From Thiotrichales bacterium (GTDB lineage: Bacteria > Pseudomonadota > Gammaproteobacteria > Beggiatoales > Beggiatoaceae): a stretch of DNA of 64,000 nt. The notes below the pieces were generated by a model. That model was not told the DNA's origin. It was given only the letters and a program-made list of their open reading frames with translations, and did not search any database. Shown piece after piece: positions 47,755-56,799 of this stretch. Made by a program: the position numbers and the translations under genes. Where the stretch lies: positions 1 to 64,000 of the forward strand of contig JADGEH010000012.1 in NCBI GenBank assembly GCA_016744475.1, in the 5' to 3' direction. Each line of letters starts with the position of its first letter. Positions within the stretch are counted from its first letter, which is position 1.

Positions 47755-49377
47755 ATGCCAAATATTGTTTCATCTTATGATTCTCATCTGATGCTGAGTG
47801 TCATTCGTGCATACCGCAGCAAAATCTTCGCATCATTATTCATAGGTGTGCTCTTAAGTCTTAATAGTCATGCTGCCAGCCCTTCTGCTTCAGCTCTCCC
47901 ATTACCACCACTGGTGCAGAGCAAGCTCCAACAAGCTCTGTACGCCTCTGGGTTTCGTCATCAATTGCCCAAACACACTAAAATTTATTTACCACAAGAA
48001 CAGCAAGAGCTTTATAGCTTCCAGGTGGGGGTCTATTTATTTGATATTAGTGCTGATGCCCGTTTTAGTATGCAAGGCAACGTGCTAGAACAAGCGGCTG
48101 AAATGCAAGATTTTGCAGAAGATATTGATGCGCCGACCCAACAACATGCCGATATTATCCGCGACACCCTGGAAGCTTTGGACGAAAGTCGGATGATTGT
48201 GTTTGCCCCTGAAGATGGTGAAGTGTTACACACTATTACGGTATTTACAGATACCAGTTGCCCTTATTCAGTGGAATTTCATCGTGAAATTGACTTGCTC
48301 ACAGATGCAGGTGTCAAGGTGCGTTATCTGGGGTATCCGCGCATGGGACAAGATTCTTTAGGGTATTTGCAAATGCGTCCCGTGTGGTGCAGTGATCAGC
48401 CCCAACAAGCTTTTAATCGCGCCATCAATCGCCAGCGCGTGCGCTTAAAACAATGTGATTCTGCACTCGATAGCCATATCCAATTGGGTAATAGCTTAGG
48501 ATTAATGGGAACACCTACTTTGTTATTTGAAGATGGACAAGTATCTACAGGCTATAGCAGTGCGATTGATATTCTTAGTTTTTTAGACAATGAAACAGAA
48601 CTGCCGCCCGCTTCATTTTCTTGGGTAGCTGATTTTGCCATACCTGATGAAGTGGCTCAGTCAGAAGAAGAAACATCAGTGAAAGCGCCAGTGGTCAGCG
48701 CCGATCAAGTCAGTCTTGCGGCGAAAAAGGCATTACGTGAACAGTTAGAAGAATTGTGGTTGAAGCCTTTGCCTTGGCAGCAGATGGAATTTACTGCTGA
48801 AGCTGATTTTTTCTCGACGACCTTGGGGGTTTATCGTTTTGATGTCAGCACAGATGGTAGTTTTGTGATGAAAATGAATTTGTTAGACAATCACCCTCAA
48901 TTCACTGAAGCACAACGCGCTGATATTCGCCAACAAGCCTTGCATCTGTTAGACGAACGTGGCGCGATTATTTTTGCACCAGAACAGGCGGCACAACATA
49001 CGGTGACCATTTTTACCGATGCGAATTGCCGTTTTTGTTTATCACAGTATCGAGAAACCGCTTATTTGAATCAGGCGGGTGTAAAAGTGCGTTATGTCGC
49101 GTATCCCAGTGCGGGCTTGGATTCTGAGGAATACCATTTATTAAAAGCGACTTGGTGTGCGCCTGATCGACAAAAGGCGTTATTGAGCATGAAGTTAAAA
49201 GGCCAGCGTTTAGCCAGTGAACAAGATTGTCACGATCCTATTGCTGCACATTACGAATTCGGGCTGAGTTTAGGCGTTCAAGGAACACCGAGTATCGCCT
49301 TAGACAATGGTCATTTATTGCCCGGTTATATGGGTAGCGATGAACTTTTAGGGCATTTACAAGCCGAGAGACCCTGA
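47755..49377 (+). CDS. Tandem DsbC-like thiol:disulfide interchange protein
   Basis: The ATG at 47755 follows GGGAG. The 541-aa exported protein has a hydrophobic export signal (about 22-41, ending NSHAA) and two successive DsbC/G-like units. Unit 1 (about 50-275): N-terminal dimerisation-like part, then FTDTSCPYSVEFHRE (CPYS at 169-172) and cis-Pro loop MGTPTLLF. Unit 2 (about 315-540): the same order, with FTDANCRFCLSQYRE (CRFC at 425-428) and QGTPSIAL. DsbC normally works as a homodimer of such units; here two are fused. The second Cys of unit 1 is Ser, so only unit 2 has a full CXXC. No Dsb partner gene is nearby. Confidence 0.87.
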   Translation: MPNIVSSYDSHLMLSVIRAYRSKIFASLFIGVLLSLNSHAASPSASALPLPPLVQSKLQQALYASGFRHQLPKHTKIYLPQEQQELYSFQVGVYLFDISADARFSMQGNVLEQAAEMQDFAEDIDAPTQQHADIIRDTLEALDESRMIVFAPEDGEVLHTITVFTDTSCPYSVEFHREIDLLTDAGVKVRYLGYPRMGQDSLGYLQMRPVWCSDQPQQAFNRAINRQRVRLKQCDSALDSHIQLGNSLGLMGTPTLLFEDGQVSTGYSSAIDILSFLDNETELPPASFSWVADFAIPDEVAQSEEETSVKAPVVSADQVSLAAKKALREQLEELWLKPLPWQQMEFTAEADFFSTTLGVYRFDVSTDGSFVMKMNLLDNHPQFTEAQRADIRQQALHLLDERGAIIFAPEQAAQHTVTIFTDANCRFCLSQYRETAYLNQAGVKVRYVAYPSAGLDSEEYHLLKATWCAPDRQKALLSMKLKGQRLASEQDCHDPIAAHYEFGLSLGVQGTPSIALDNGHLLPGYMGSDELLGHLQAERP

Positions 49378-49390
49378 GACATTCTTGGTT

Positions 49391-49423
49391 AGGGCAACAC
49401 CGCGCAAAGTGGTGTTGTCCTTT
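49391..49423. terminator. Hairpin between convergent genes
   Basis: AGGGCAACACC and GGTGTTGTCCTT pair across a short loop (gcgcaaag), followed by TTTAAAACTTT. It separates the DsbC-like gene from arsC and is likely a shared terminator. Confidence 0.7.
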
Positions 49424-49429
49424 AAAACT

Positions 49430-49945
49430 TTACTCCTCTACTTTAGGCTGTGCCCGTCCAATTTCATCCATTTTTTCTTTTAATTTGAGTTTTTCCAGCC
49501 CGTGAATAGACAGGCTGGTAAAGATTTTGACGCGGTTTTCTAAAATACGGAACACTTCACGAAAAGCCTGCATTTTCTCGATACGCTCACCTTCAACGGC
49601 GGCAGGATCAGGCGCACCCCAATGTGCCGTTATTGGATGCCCAGGCCATATCGGACAAGTTTCGTTAGCCGCGTTGTCACAGACCGTCATAATAAAATCC
49701 ATCTGCGGTGCGTCCTCAGCACCAAATTCATCCCAACTCTTACTGCGCAAACCGTCTGTTGGCATTTTCAGGCGTTCTAATAATTCCAAGGCCAACGGGT
49801 TGACTTGTCCTGAAGGACAACTGCCTGCGCTGTAAGCATTGAAACGGCCTTGCCCCCAGTGTTTGACCAAGGATTCTGCCATAATGCTGCGTGCTGAGTT
49901 GCCAGTACATAAAAATAGGATGTTGTATGTTGGGGTGTTGCTCAT
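49430..49945 (-). CDS. arsC: Arsenate reductase, low-molecular-weight phosphatase (thioredoxin) type
   Basis: The 171-aa protein reduces arsenate to arsenite. The phosphate loop with nucleophilic Cys is LFLCTGNSARS, and the two redox Cys are in TVCDNAANETCPIWPG; the DP of the general acid is in WGAPDPAAV. These define the thioredoxin-coupled ArsC class. AAGGAG precedes the ATG. No ArsB, ArsR or Acr3 gene is adjacent. Confidence 0.92.
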   Translation of the reverse strand: MSNTPTYNILFLCTGNSARSIMAESLVKHWGQGRFNAYSAGSCPSGQVNPLALELLERLKMPTDGLRSKSWDEFGAEDAPQMDFIMTVCDNAANETCPIWPGHPITAHWGAPDPAAVEGERIEKMQAFREVFRILENRVKIFTSLSIHGLEKLKLKEKMDEIGRAQPKVEE

Positions 49946-50029
49946 GAAGGTCTCCTTGTCAAACGATGTATGGTGAGGAAAAGTTCTATTAGAGGGACGT
50001 ATAAGAGTGTAATGACTTATCCGTAGTTT

Positions 50030-50190
50030 AGAGCCTATACGAAGATGGGGAATCGAAGCGAAAATGCGCTATTTTGAGGCAGGTTTTTCGGTTTTTTAAG
50101 GCGAATAGCGGGCTATTGAACGAAAAAAAGCGGACAACCTGACCAAAAGGGCGGATTTGCAGCCGATGATCCCGTTTTCGTATAGGCTCT
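50030..50190 (+). repeat. Type A repeat, complete copy 3 (161 bp)
   Basis: Same orientation as copy 1 and nearly identical in the ends and in tttttcggttttttaaggcg. It has the central palindrome aatagcgggctatt. It lies between the divergent arsC and rsmE genes, 85 bases upstream of the arsC start, and so may have displaced or joined promoter sequence. Confidence 0.93.
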
Positions 50191-50361
50191 TATTATCCTA
50201 AGAATATGACAATCGCACGACAACATTGTGACAACCTGAGCCACCTTGATCCGTGAACCCAAACCTCGCATTTTTCCACGCTATGTCACCCTCAGTCTTT
50301 TTCAAATACCCAAAAGACACCTTTGCCTAACATCAAACTATAAATACCAGGATGAAACATC

Positions 50362-51090
50362 ATGCGAATGTCCAGAGTCTTTATTGATACGCCTTTACAC
50401 GCTGAACAAACCCTGCCTTTGGCAATGGATGCGAGCCATTATCTCAGCCGCGTATTGCGCCTGCGCGTAGGAGATGAGATTACGGTGTTTAATGGACAAG
50501 GCGGGGAATTTCGCGCACGCATCGCGGATATGGGCAAAAAACAAGTGATTTTGGAAATAGGCGCTTTCATTCAACGTGAATGTGAATCGCCTTTGTCTTT
50601 GACCTTGGTACAAGGTTTATCGCGCAATGAGCACATGGATTGGGTGATGCAAAAAGCGGTGGAATTAGGCGTGCAACGCATTCTTCCCGTGTCTACCGAA
50701 CGCACTCAAGGGTTTCAAGCGCAGCGCTTAGATAAGCGTTTGTTGCATTGGGAAAAAATCATGCAACATGCGTGTGAGCAATGTGGGCGTAATCGTTTGC
50801 CTGAGCTATTAACCCCGCAATCCTTGACGGCACATTTAACCGATGTTAAGGGCGTGGGTTTTGTGCTTGATCCACTGGCAGAACAGGATTTAGGACAAGC
50901 ACTGCCCAGTGATTTTAATGGTCATATTCTGGTTGGGCCCGAAGGTGGATTAAGCAGCGAAGAAATCACCAGCGCACAACAAGCGGGTTATCAAGGGATT
51001 CGTTTAGGGCAGCGCATCTTGCGCACGGAAACGGCAGCGCTGACGATGGTCGCAGTGTGTCAGGCGCGTTGGGGAGATTTGCTAGGATAA
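50362..51090 (+). CDS. rsmE: 16S rRNA (uracil1498-N3)-methyltransferase RsmE
   Basis: RsmE is a SPOUT (knotted) methyltransferase that modifies U1498 of 16S rRNA. The 242-aa protein starts MRMSRVFI, with CAGGATG upstream. It has a PUA-like N-terminus (HYLSRVLRLRVGDEITVFNG), then LVQGLSRNEHMDWVMQKAVE, and the knot motifs ILVGPEGGLSSEEI and RLGQRILRTETAAL, all typical. Confidence 0.97.
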   Translation: MRMSRVFIDTPLHAEQTLPLAMDASHYLSRVLRLRVGDEITVFNGQGGEFRARIADMGKKQVILEIGAFIQRECESPLSLTLVQGLSRNEHMDWVMQKAVELGVQRILPVSTERTQGFQAQRLDKRLLHWEKIMQHACEQCGRNRLPELLTPQSLTAHLTDVKGVGFVLDPLAEQDLGQALPSDFNGHILVGPEGGLSSEEITSAQQAGYQGIRLGQRILRTETAALTMVAVCQARWGDLLG

Positions 51091-51098
51091 ATAGCGGC

Positions 51099-53054
51099 TT
51101 ATGCGTCTGTCGTCAAGACATAAGCTTCTTGCGGGTTTTCACGGATATAACGTGCATTGTCTTGTGCGTAACGACGGCTGCGATTGAGCAATAAGCGCGT
51201 GGGTTTGTCTTCAGGCCAGTCTTCATGCAGGCTTTGAAAATGTTGCAGGGCTTGGCGGAAATCATGCTCATGCAAAAGGCGGCGAGCTTGTTGAAAGCGT
51301 TCTAAGAAATCCGTGTTTTGCAATTGTTCATATTGATGATGAGACAGCACCTGGTAAATCTTCATGCGTTCGGCATGTTTTTCTAATTGAACCACATCTA
51401 ATTCTCGACACAAAGCTTGTAATTCATGGCTATCCGCTTCTTGTTGTAAGGATTCATAGGTTTTCTGACTAATGAGCACGGATGTACCATATTGTTTGCA
51501 GAGTTTTTCCAGACGAGCCGCGATTCGAATCGGGTTGCCAATCACTGAATAATGCCGTCGATCTTCTGCCCCGACATTGCCTGCCACTAAGCGTCCTGTG
51601 TTAATGCCGATGCCAATTTTCCAGGTGTGTTTGAGTTCATCCATTTCCAAATTAAACAGCAATAAGGCTTCTTCCATGTCCAATGCGGCACGAATGGCGG
51701 CACTTGCACGACTTTCGTTTTCGTTATTTAAGCCAAACAACGCGAGTAAGTGATCACCAAAATATTTATCAATAAAGCCCGCTTCTGCATTGACACAAAA
51801 ATCCATGCGCGTGAAATAGTTGTTTAAAAAAGCCAGCAGTTGAGAGCCTGCCGTGGTGGACACAAAATGGCTAAAATCACGAATCCCTGAAAACAATACG
51901 GTTGCTGTACGTTCCTCCCCGGTTGAATGCAGATTTTGTTTGAGCATTTCTTCCGCTAGTTCTTTGGATACTAGCGTTTCCATAGCCGCGTGTAATTGTT
52001 CACGTTCTTCCAAGGTACGCATCACACGATTAAAGGCTTTTCCTAATTTTTCAAATTCATCGGCTGAATGAATGTCACTGCGATATTGATAATTTTCTTT
52101 TTCAATATTCTCGGCAGCCTGATAGAGCTTTTGCGCCGCACGGGTGATTTGCCGAAATAAAGGCCAAGCAATGGCAAGTCCTAGTAATAACATGACTAGA
52201 CTCATGGACAAAAGCTTGACACCTAAATGCGTGACAATGCTTAAATGTTTATCAATAGAACGCACGAAAATATAAGTGGGTGCATCATCTGTTGTTTGTG
52301 TGGTGCTGTACCACCAGGTGCGATCCTGTAGACTGAAAGATTGTACACGCAGAGTATTTGAAGCTTGTACTTCTTCTAATGTCTGAGCCAGATGTTGTTG
52401 CCATTCTAGCTGCCAGTCTGCTTTATCTTGATTTAACGTATGGCTGTGTAATTTAATCTGTCCTTGATGAAACAAAAAAACATCAAAACGTGTGCGTTCA
52501 TATAAGTTTTTTAGGCTTTGTTGTTCTATATTAAAACTCAGCAACAACTGACCCACATAGGTTTTATCAAGATATAAAGGATAATTCAACACATAGAGAC
52601 TGTATTCAGGAATGGCTAACCAATGTTCAATGGCTTGTTCTGAGCGTTGAGCCAGTGTAGCCAGTCGTTGTGGTGAGAGTTTTTCTTGTGAAAATTGTGC
52701 GTTATGGCTGCGGCTGATGAGTTGTCCGTTGCGATCATATAACCATGCAGTATCTACTGCGGGATAAGAAGTCATCAAGGTATTGAGAATAGGTGATGGT
52801 GATGTGTGGGTGGGCTGTTGTAATACTCGTTGCAGACTGCGACTGTCTGCCAATGCTTGCGCGGCTTGATGCAGATGAGCCATGTGTTGGCGTTGTTGTT
52901 TTGTTTGAAGCTGAGCACTGCGGATGAGGTTTTTTTCTAAATCGCTGAGTAATTCATCTTTCAAATAATACCGCAATAACAGGAACGTGCCGCCGAGGGT
53001 TAAGCCCAATAGAAGCAGAATGACTAAGCTGATTTTATAACGTAATGAAAACAC
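51099..53054 (-). CDS. Membrane-bound class III cyclase-like protein with altered active site
   Basis: The GTG at 53054 follows CAGGAA. The 651-aa protein has a membrane helix (about 8-28), a periplasmic sensor domain (about 30-275), a second helix (about 278-300), a HAMP domain (about 300-352), and a class III adenylate/guanylate cyclase domain (about 375-550). In that domain FSGIRDF replaces the usual FxDIRGF, losing the first metal Asp; the second (KYFGDHLLALFG) is kept. GNPIRIAARLE replaces the usual GDxVNxAARLE, losing another Asp and the Asn of the transition-state pair. I doubt it makes cAMP by the usual mechanism. A basic C-terminal TPR-like tail follows (about 575-640). Confidence 0.85.
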   Translation of the reverse strand: MFSLRYKISLVILLLLGLTLGGTFLLLRYYLKDELLSDLEKNLIRSAQLQTKQQRQHMAHLHQAAQALADSRSLQRVLQQPTHTSPSPILNTLMTSYPAVDTAWLYDRNGQLISRSHNAQFSQEKLSPQRLATLAQRSEQAIEHWLAIPEYSLYVLNYPLYLDKTYVGQLLLSFNIEQQSLKNLYERTRFDVFLFHQGQIKLHSHTLNQDKADWQLEWQQHLAQTLEEVQASNTLRVQSFSLQDRTWWYSTTQTTDDAPTYIFVRSIDKHLSIVTHLGVKLLSMSLVMLLLGLAIAWPLFRQITRAAQKLYQAAENIEKENYQYRSDIHSADEFEKLGKAFNRVMRTLEEREQLHAAMETLVSKELAEEMLKQNLHSTGEERTATVLFSGIRDFSHFVSTTAGSQLLAFLNNYFTRMDFCVNAEAGFIDKYFGDHLLALFGLNNENESRASAAIRAALDMEEALLLFNLEMDELKHTWKIGIGINTGRLVAGNVGAEDRRHYSVIGNPIRIAARLEKLCKQYGTSVLISQKTYESLQQEADSHELQALCRELDVVQLEKHAERMKIYQVLSHHQYEQLQNTDFLERFQQARRLLHEHDFRQALQHFQSLHEDWPEDKPTRLLLNRSRRYAQDNARYIRENPQEAYVLTTDA

Positions 53055-53098
53055 GCCAGCATTCCTGTTTTAGGATGAGTTCTGAAGACTCTAAAATG

Positions 53099-53120
53099 AA
53101 AAGCGGCAAAAGCCGCTGTG
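53099..53120 (-). terminator. Terminator after pncB
   Basis: The minus strand reads AGCGGC-TTTT-GCCGCT followed by TTTCATTTTAG, giving a short strong hairpin with a T-rich tail 45 bases after the pncB stop. Confidence 0.75.
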
Positions 53121-53160
53121 TATGAAGAGGTTTACTGCAAAATGATGACCATTTTCGCCT

Positions 53161-54630
53161 TTAGGCTCTGTGCTCGGCTATTAATTGTTGTTTCAAATCA
53201 TATAAGCCATGTTCTAAGGCCACGGGGTAATCACTCATGGCTTCCAAGGTTGGATTAAAACGCTGTAATTGCTGCTGTGCATAGTCGCGGATGGCATGTA
53301 CATCGGGTTTGTCATAGGCCACTTCTCCCGCCCAGATCATCGGCTTGAGCATATCTTCAAAGCTCGAATGAGGAGGTAAAGCACACGGGGATGCTCCGGT
53401 TTTTAACAATACTTGTTGCGTCTCGGTGCTGGGTGTGGGGGCTAATTGATTCCATAACATATCGCCCACGGGTTGCTGATGTTGATAAAAGCGCCGTACT
53501 TGCAACAGACCGGGATTAGAGACTTTGATCGCATCATTCGACAGTTTCAAACGGTATTGCCAATGATGGTCATCCCGATCACGAATGGCTCCTAGCTTAT
53601 ATACACCGCCCAAGGCGGGTTGATCGTAGGCGGTGGCTAACCGAGTGCCTACGCCCCAAACACCGATCTGTGCGCCTTGCTTTTTGAGCGCTTGAATGCG
53701 GTATTCGTCTAAATCATTGCTGGCTACAATCGCCGTCTCTGTAAATCCAGCATCATCCAACATTTTGCGAGCCTGCTGACTGAGTGAGGCTAAATCCCCC
53801 GAATCCAATCGAATCCCCACCATTTTTTGCCCTTGTTCTCGCAACCAAAGTCCTGCTTCAATGGCATTTTTAACCCCCATGAGCGTGTCGTAAGTATCAA
53901 CCAAAAAGACGCAATTATTCGGCATGGCTTGGGCGTAAGTGCGGAAGGCTTCGGCTTCGCTATCAAAGCTCATCACCCAACTGTGTGCGTGAGTGCCGCG
54001 CACAGGAATGCCGTAAATACCGCCTGCTAATACATTAGATGTAGCCGCGCAGCCGCCAATGTAAGCGGCGCGACTGGCAGTCACTCCGCCGTCGATGCCT
54101 TGTGCGCGACGCAGACCAAATTCCAATACGGCATCGCCTTGTGCCGCCAAGCACACGCGGGCGGCTTTGGTGGCAATCAGTGTGGGGAAATTCATCAGGG
54201 TGAGCAGAGCGGTTTCTAGCAACTGGCATTGCAGCAAATCACCGGAGACGCGCAACAAGGGTTCGTGCGGATAGACCACGCTGCCTTCAGGCATGGCGGC
54301 GATGTCGCATGTCAGTTTTAAATCTTGCAAATAATTTAGAAAGGCTTTTTCAAACAGAGGTTTGCCATCATTGCCCGTGAGTGTGCCAAGGTAGGCCGCG
54401 TCCTCTGCGCTGAAATGAAAATGCTGCACATAATCAATTACGCTGTCTAAACCGGCACTTAAAGTAAAACCGCTGCGAAACGGCGCTTGACGAAAAAATA
54501 AATGAAACACCGCTTGGCGCTGGTGCAAACCTGCTTGCCAATAGCTATAAGCCATCGTCAGTTGATATAAATCAGTCAGTAACGAAAGCGAATGGCGGTA
54601 AAGCTGTTGTAAATGATTGGGGGAAGGCAT
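53161..54630 (-). CDS. pncB: Nicotinate phosphoribosyltransferase
   Basis: PncB joins nicotinate to PRPP, the salvage entry into NAD synthesis. The 489-aa protein starts LLTDLYQLTMAYSYWQAG and has the phospho-His region IPVRGTHAHSWVMSF, the VDTYDT and GIRLDSGDL motifs, and GVGTRLATAYDQPALGGVYK. It is of the longer PncB type found in many bacteria. GAGGT precedes the ATG. It lies upstream of the cyclase-like gene with a terminator between. Confidence 0.96.
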   Translation of the reverse strand: MPSPNHLQQLYRHSLSLLTDLYQLTMAYSYWQAGLHQRQAVFHLFFRQAPFRSGFTLSAGLDSVIDYVQHFHFSAEDAAYLGTLTGNDGKPLFEKAFLNYLQDLKLTCDIAAMPEGSVVYPHEPLLRVSGDLLQCQLLETALLTLMNFPTLIATKAARVCLAAQGDAVLEFGLRRAQGIDGGVTASRAAYIGGCAATSNVLAGGIYGIPVRGTHAHSWVMSFDSEAEAFRTYAQAMPNNCVFLVDTYDTLMGVKNAIEAGLWLREQGQKMVGIRLDSGDLASLSQQARKMLDDAGFTETAIVASNDLDEYRIQALKKQGAQIGVWGVGTRLATAYDQPALGGVYKLGAIRDRDDHHWQYRLKLSNDAIKVSNPGLLQVRRFYQHQQPVGDMLWNQLAPTPSTETQQVLLKTGASPCALPPHSSFEDMLKPMIWAGEVAYDKPDVHAIRDYAQQQLQRFNPTLEAMSDYPVALEHGLYDLKQQLIAEHRA

Positions 54631-54669
54631 ACGAGTGACCTCAACATCAAACAGTGGATGTTATGAAAA

Positions 54670-54711
54670 GGGCGAATTTTTGCTTCGATTCCCCATCTTC
54701 GTATAGGCTCT
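54670..54711 (-). repeat. Type A repeat fragment (one end)
   Basis: Reading left to right it keeps cttcgattccccatcttcgt followed by the inverted end ataggctct. Only one half-end of about 40 bp is present. The stop codon of the M48 protease gene (54710-54712) overlaps its last bases. Confidence 0.8.
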
Positions 54712-55615
54712 AAGCGACAAAAGAAGCCGTTTGGCGATGCTTTTGATAATACTCAGATTGTGAAAAGCGATGCAAAGCGCTGAGGCGATGAACAATGTAG
54801 GGATGGGTGGACAAGCGCTCACTCAAACGCGACACATCGTCGCTGTCTACCGATTGATTTTGTTGGAAAAAAGCCTCTAAATTCATTTGCTGAAACAAGT
54901 CTTTGCCAATCGCCACTTTGGCTAAGGCGCTCATCGAGGCTTGCAAATGATCGCAGGCTAATAAGCCGCCGCGATCACAGGTGTACTCGGCTTTGCGTGA
55001 CCAAGCCAGCAATACCAAACCGACCAAATCAGACACAATGGGGATGCGTAAAGTTTCGTTGAGTTGCGTGAAAACCAGCCAGTGAGTGTGTTGGCATTTG
55101 ATGTGGGTCATTTCATGTCCGATGATGGAAGCCAGCTCTGCATCGCTCATGGCTTCTACGGTGGCGGAATTGAGCACCACACTTTTACGTCCAAAAAAGC
55201 CGATGGCATAGGCATTAATGACCGGGTTTTGGGTGACAAACACATCAGGCATGGGCATACATAAGCGCTTAGCGGCTTGTACTGCGAGGGCGTGAACCCG
55301 TGGTAGTTGTTCCGCATTAACGTGTACCGATTGTCCCAGCAATTGCCCTTGGCGAATTTTTATCCATATCACGCCAAACGCCAATACGCCGAGAATTAAG
55401 CCCCAAGTTAAACGCAGCAAGACTAAAAAAATCAGCAGCATGGCAACGATGCCCAGCGCTAAATTGAGCTTTTCTCCGGCTACGCGCAAATCGTCGGGAT
55501 GAATAAAGAGCGTAGAGTCTTGCGTCCATGTCGATGGCAAAGTGGGGCGACGCTGCCAGCTTAACCAGATCCCTGTTAATACCAATCCCAGCACTAGATA
55601 AAAGATGAATAGCAT
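54710..55615 (-). CDS. M48-family membrane metalloprotease
   Basis: The 301-aa protein has an N-terminal membrane helix (about 1-18) and a hydrophobic hairpin (about 50-85), then a zinc protease domain with HEMTH (IIGHEMTHIKCQH) and the downstream Glu of KAEYTCDRGGLLAC. It resembles the HtpX/M48 group that degrades misfolded membrane or periplasmic proteins. CAGGAG precedes the ATG. The TAG stop sits exactly at the junction with a type A repeat fragment. It is followed by pncB. Confidence 0.88.
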   Translation of the reverse strand: MLFIFYLVLGLVLTGIWLSWQRRPTLPSTWTQDSTLFIHPDDLRVAGEKLNLALGIVAMLLIFLVLLRLTWGLILGVLAFGVIWIKIRQGQLLGQSVHVNAEQLPRVHALAVQAAKRLCMPMPDVFVTQNPVINAYAIGFFGRKSVVLNSATVEAMSDAELASIIGHEMTHIKCQHTHWLVFTQLNETLRIPIVSDLVGLVLLAWSRKAEYTCDRGGLLACDHLQASMSALAKVAIGKDLFQQMNLEAFFQQNQSVDSDDVSRLSERLSTHPYIVHRLSALHRFSQSEYYQKHRQTASFVA

Positions 55616-55641
55616 GATTAAGCTCCTGAGTAGGCCGACTT

Positions 55642-56799
55642 TTATGAGGTTGTAGGGCGCTCTGTGGTTTGAAACCCTAGTGCTTTAAGCTGTTGGTTTA
55701 AGGCGGTACGTCCCGGCGGCAGATGCACATGCAAAGCTGCAAATTCTCGACGCAAGGGATAATTTTTACGCAAGCTATCAAAGTATTGCGCCCGTATTTT
55801 TCCGACGGGCAAGCACCGCAAGCGAGCATCATCGGTGCGTACATCATAAGCCGCTAATACTGCTTGACGCAGAATATTGACATCATCTGCGGTCTCTGAG
55901 AAGTATAGCGTTTCAATAGGCGATGGCGGCAAATACGCTTGTGCCGACCAGGTAGCCGCGTGCTGAAAATATTCACACACCGCACGATACAACATGTCTG
56001 TGCCGCGTAGTTTGCCGTCAAAACTATAGCCTGCAATATGTGGGGTGCCCAATGTCACATTCGCCAACATGTGCGGATCAATATCGGGTTCGTTTTCCCA
56101 CACATCGAGCACAGCGGTGAAATCCTCATGGGCTTGCAGCTTAGCGTCTAAAGCCGGTTGTTGCATCGCATCGCCGCGAGAGGTGTTAATAAAAATCCCG
56201 TCATTTTTCATCGCCGCAAAAAATGCACTGTCGGCTAATTGTAACGTAGGATGTTTTCCGCCTTTTTCTAAAGGTACATGCAGCGTGATGATGTCAGCTT
56301 GTGCCAACAATTCATCGCGCTCAACAAAACCTTGGCTACCTTCACGTTCAGCCCGTGGTGGGTCATTGACTAAACAACGCACACCCAAAGCTTGCAAACG
56401 CTGCAAAACCCGTGAACCGACATTGCCACAACCGATAATGCCGATAGTTTTAGCTGTCCAATCAAAGCCTTGCTGCTGTGACAAGACCATCAACACGCTC
56501 ACCACGTATTCCGCAGCGGAGATGGCATTACAACCTGGCGCACTGCTGAAACCCACATTGCACTCGCGCAAATAATCACGATCAATATGATCAAAACCAA
56601 TCGTGGCTGAGCCGACAAATTGCACACGACTGCCAGCCAGCAGGGCTTCATTGACTTTAGTCACCGAGCGCACCAGTAACAAATCTGCATCACGCACTTG
56701 TTCAGCTTGCAAGCTGCGCCCTACAAAAGTGTGCACATCACCTAGATGTACAAAGGCTTCACGAGCCAAAGGGATGTTTTCATCGGCTAAAATTTTCAT
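55642..56799 (-). CDS. pdxB: Erythronate-4-phosphate dehydrogenase
   Basis: PdxB catalyses the second step of the DXP-dependent route to pyridoxal phosphate. The 385-aa NAD enzyme has GSATIGFDHID, the Rossmann motif IGIIGCGNVGSRV, and the catalytic Arg (INTSRGDAM), Glu (DVWENEPDID) and His (GTPHIAGYSFDGK), plus the PdxB-specific C-terminal domain. Its ATG overlaps the stop of pcm (TAATG), so the two are translationally coupled. Confidence 0.96.
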   Translation of the reverse strand: MKILADENIPLAREAFVHLGDVHTFVGRSLQAEQVRDADLLLVRSVTKVNEALLAGSRVQFVGSATIGFDHIDRDYLRECNVGFSSAPGCNAISAAEYVVSVLMVLSQQQGFDWTAKTIGIIGCGNVGSRVLQRLQALGVRCLVNDPPRAEREGSQGFVERDELLAQADIITLHVPLEKGGKHPTLQLADSAFFAAMKNDGIFINTSRGDAMQQPALDAKLQAHEDFTAVLDVWENEPDIDPHMLANVTLGTPHIAGYSFDGKLRGTDMLYRAVCEYFQHAATWSAQAYLPPSPIETLYFSETADDVNILRQAVLAAYDVRTDDARLRCLPVGKIRAQYFDSLRKNYPLRREFAALHVHLPPGRTALNQQLKALGFQTTERPTTS

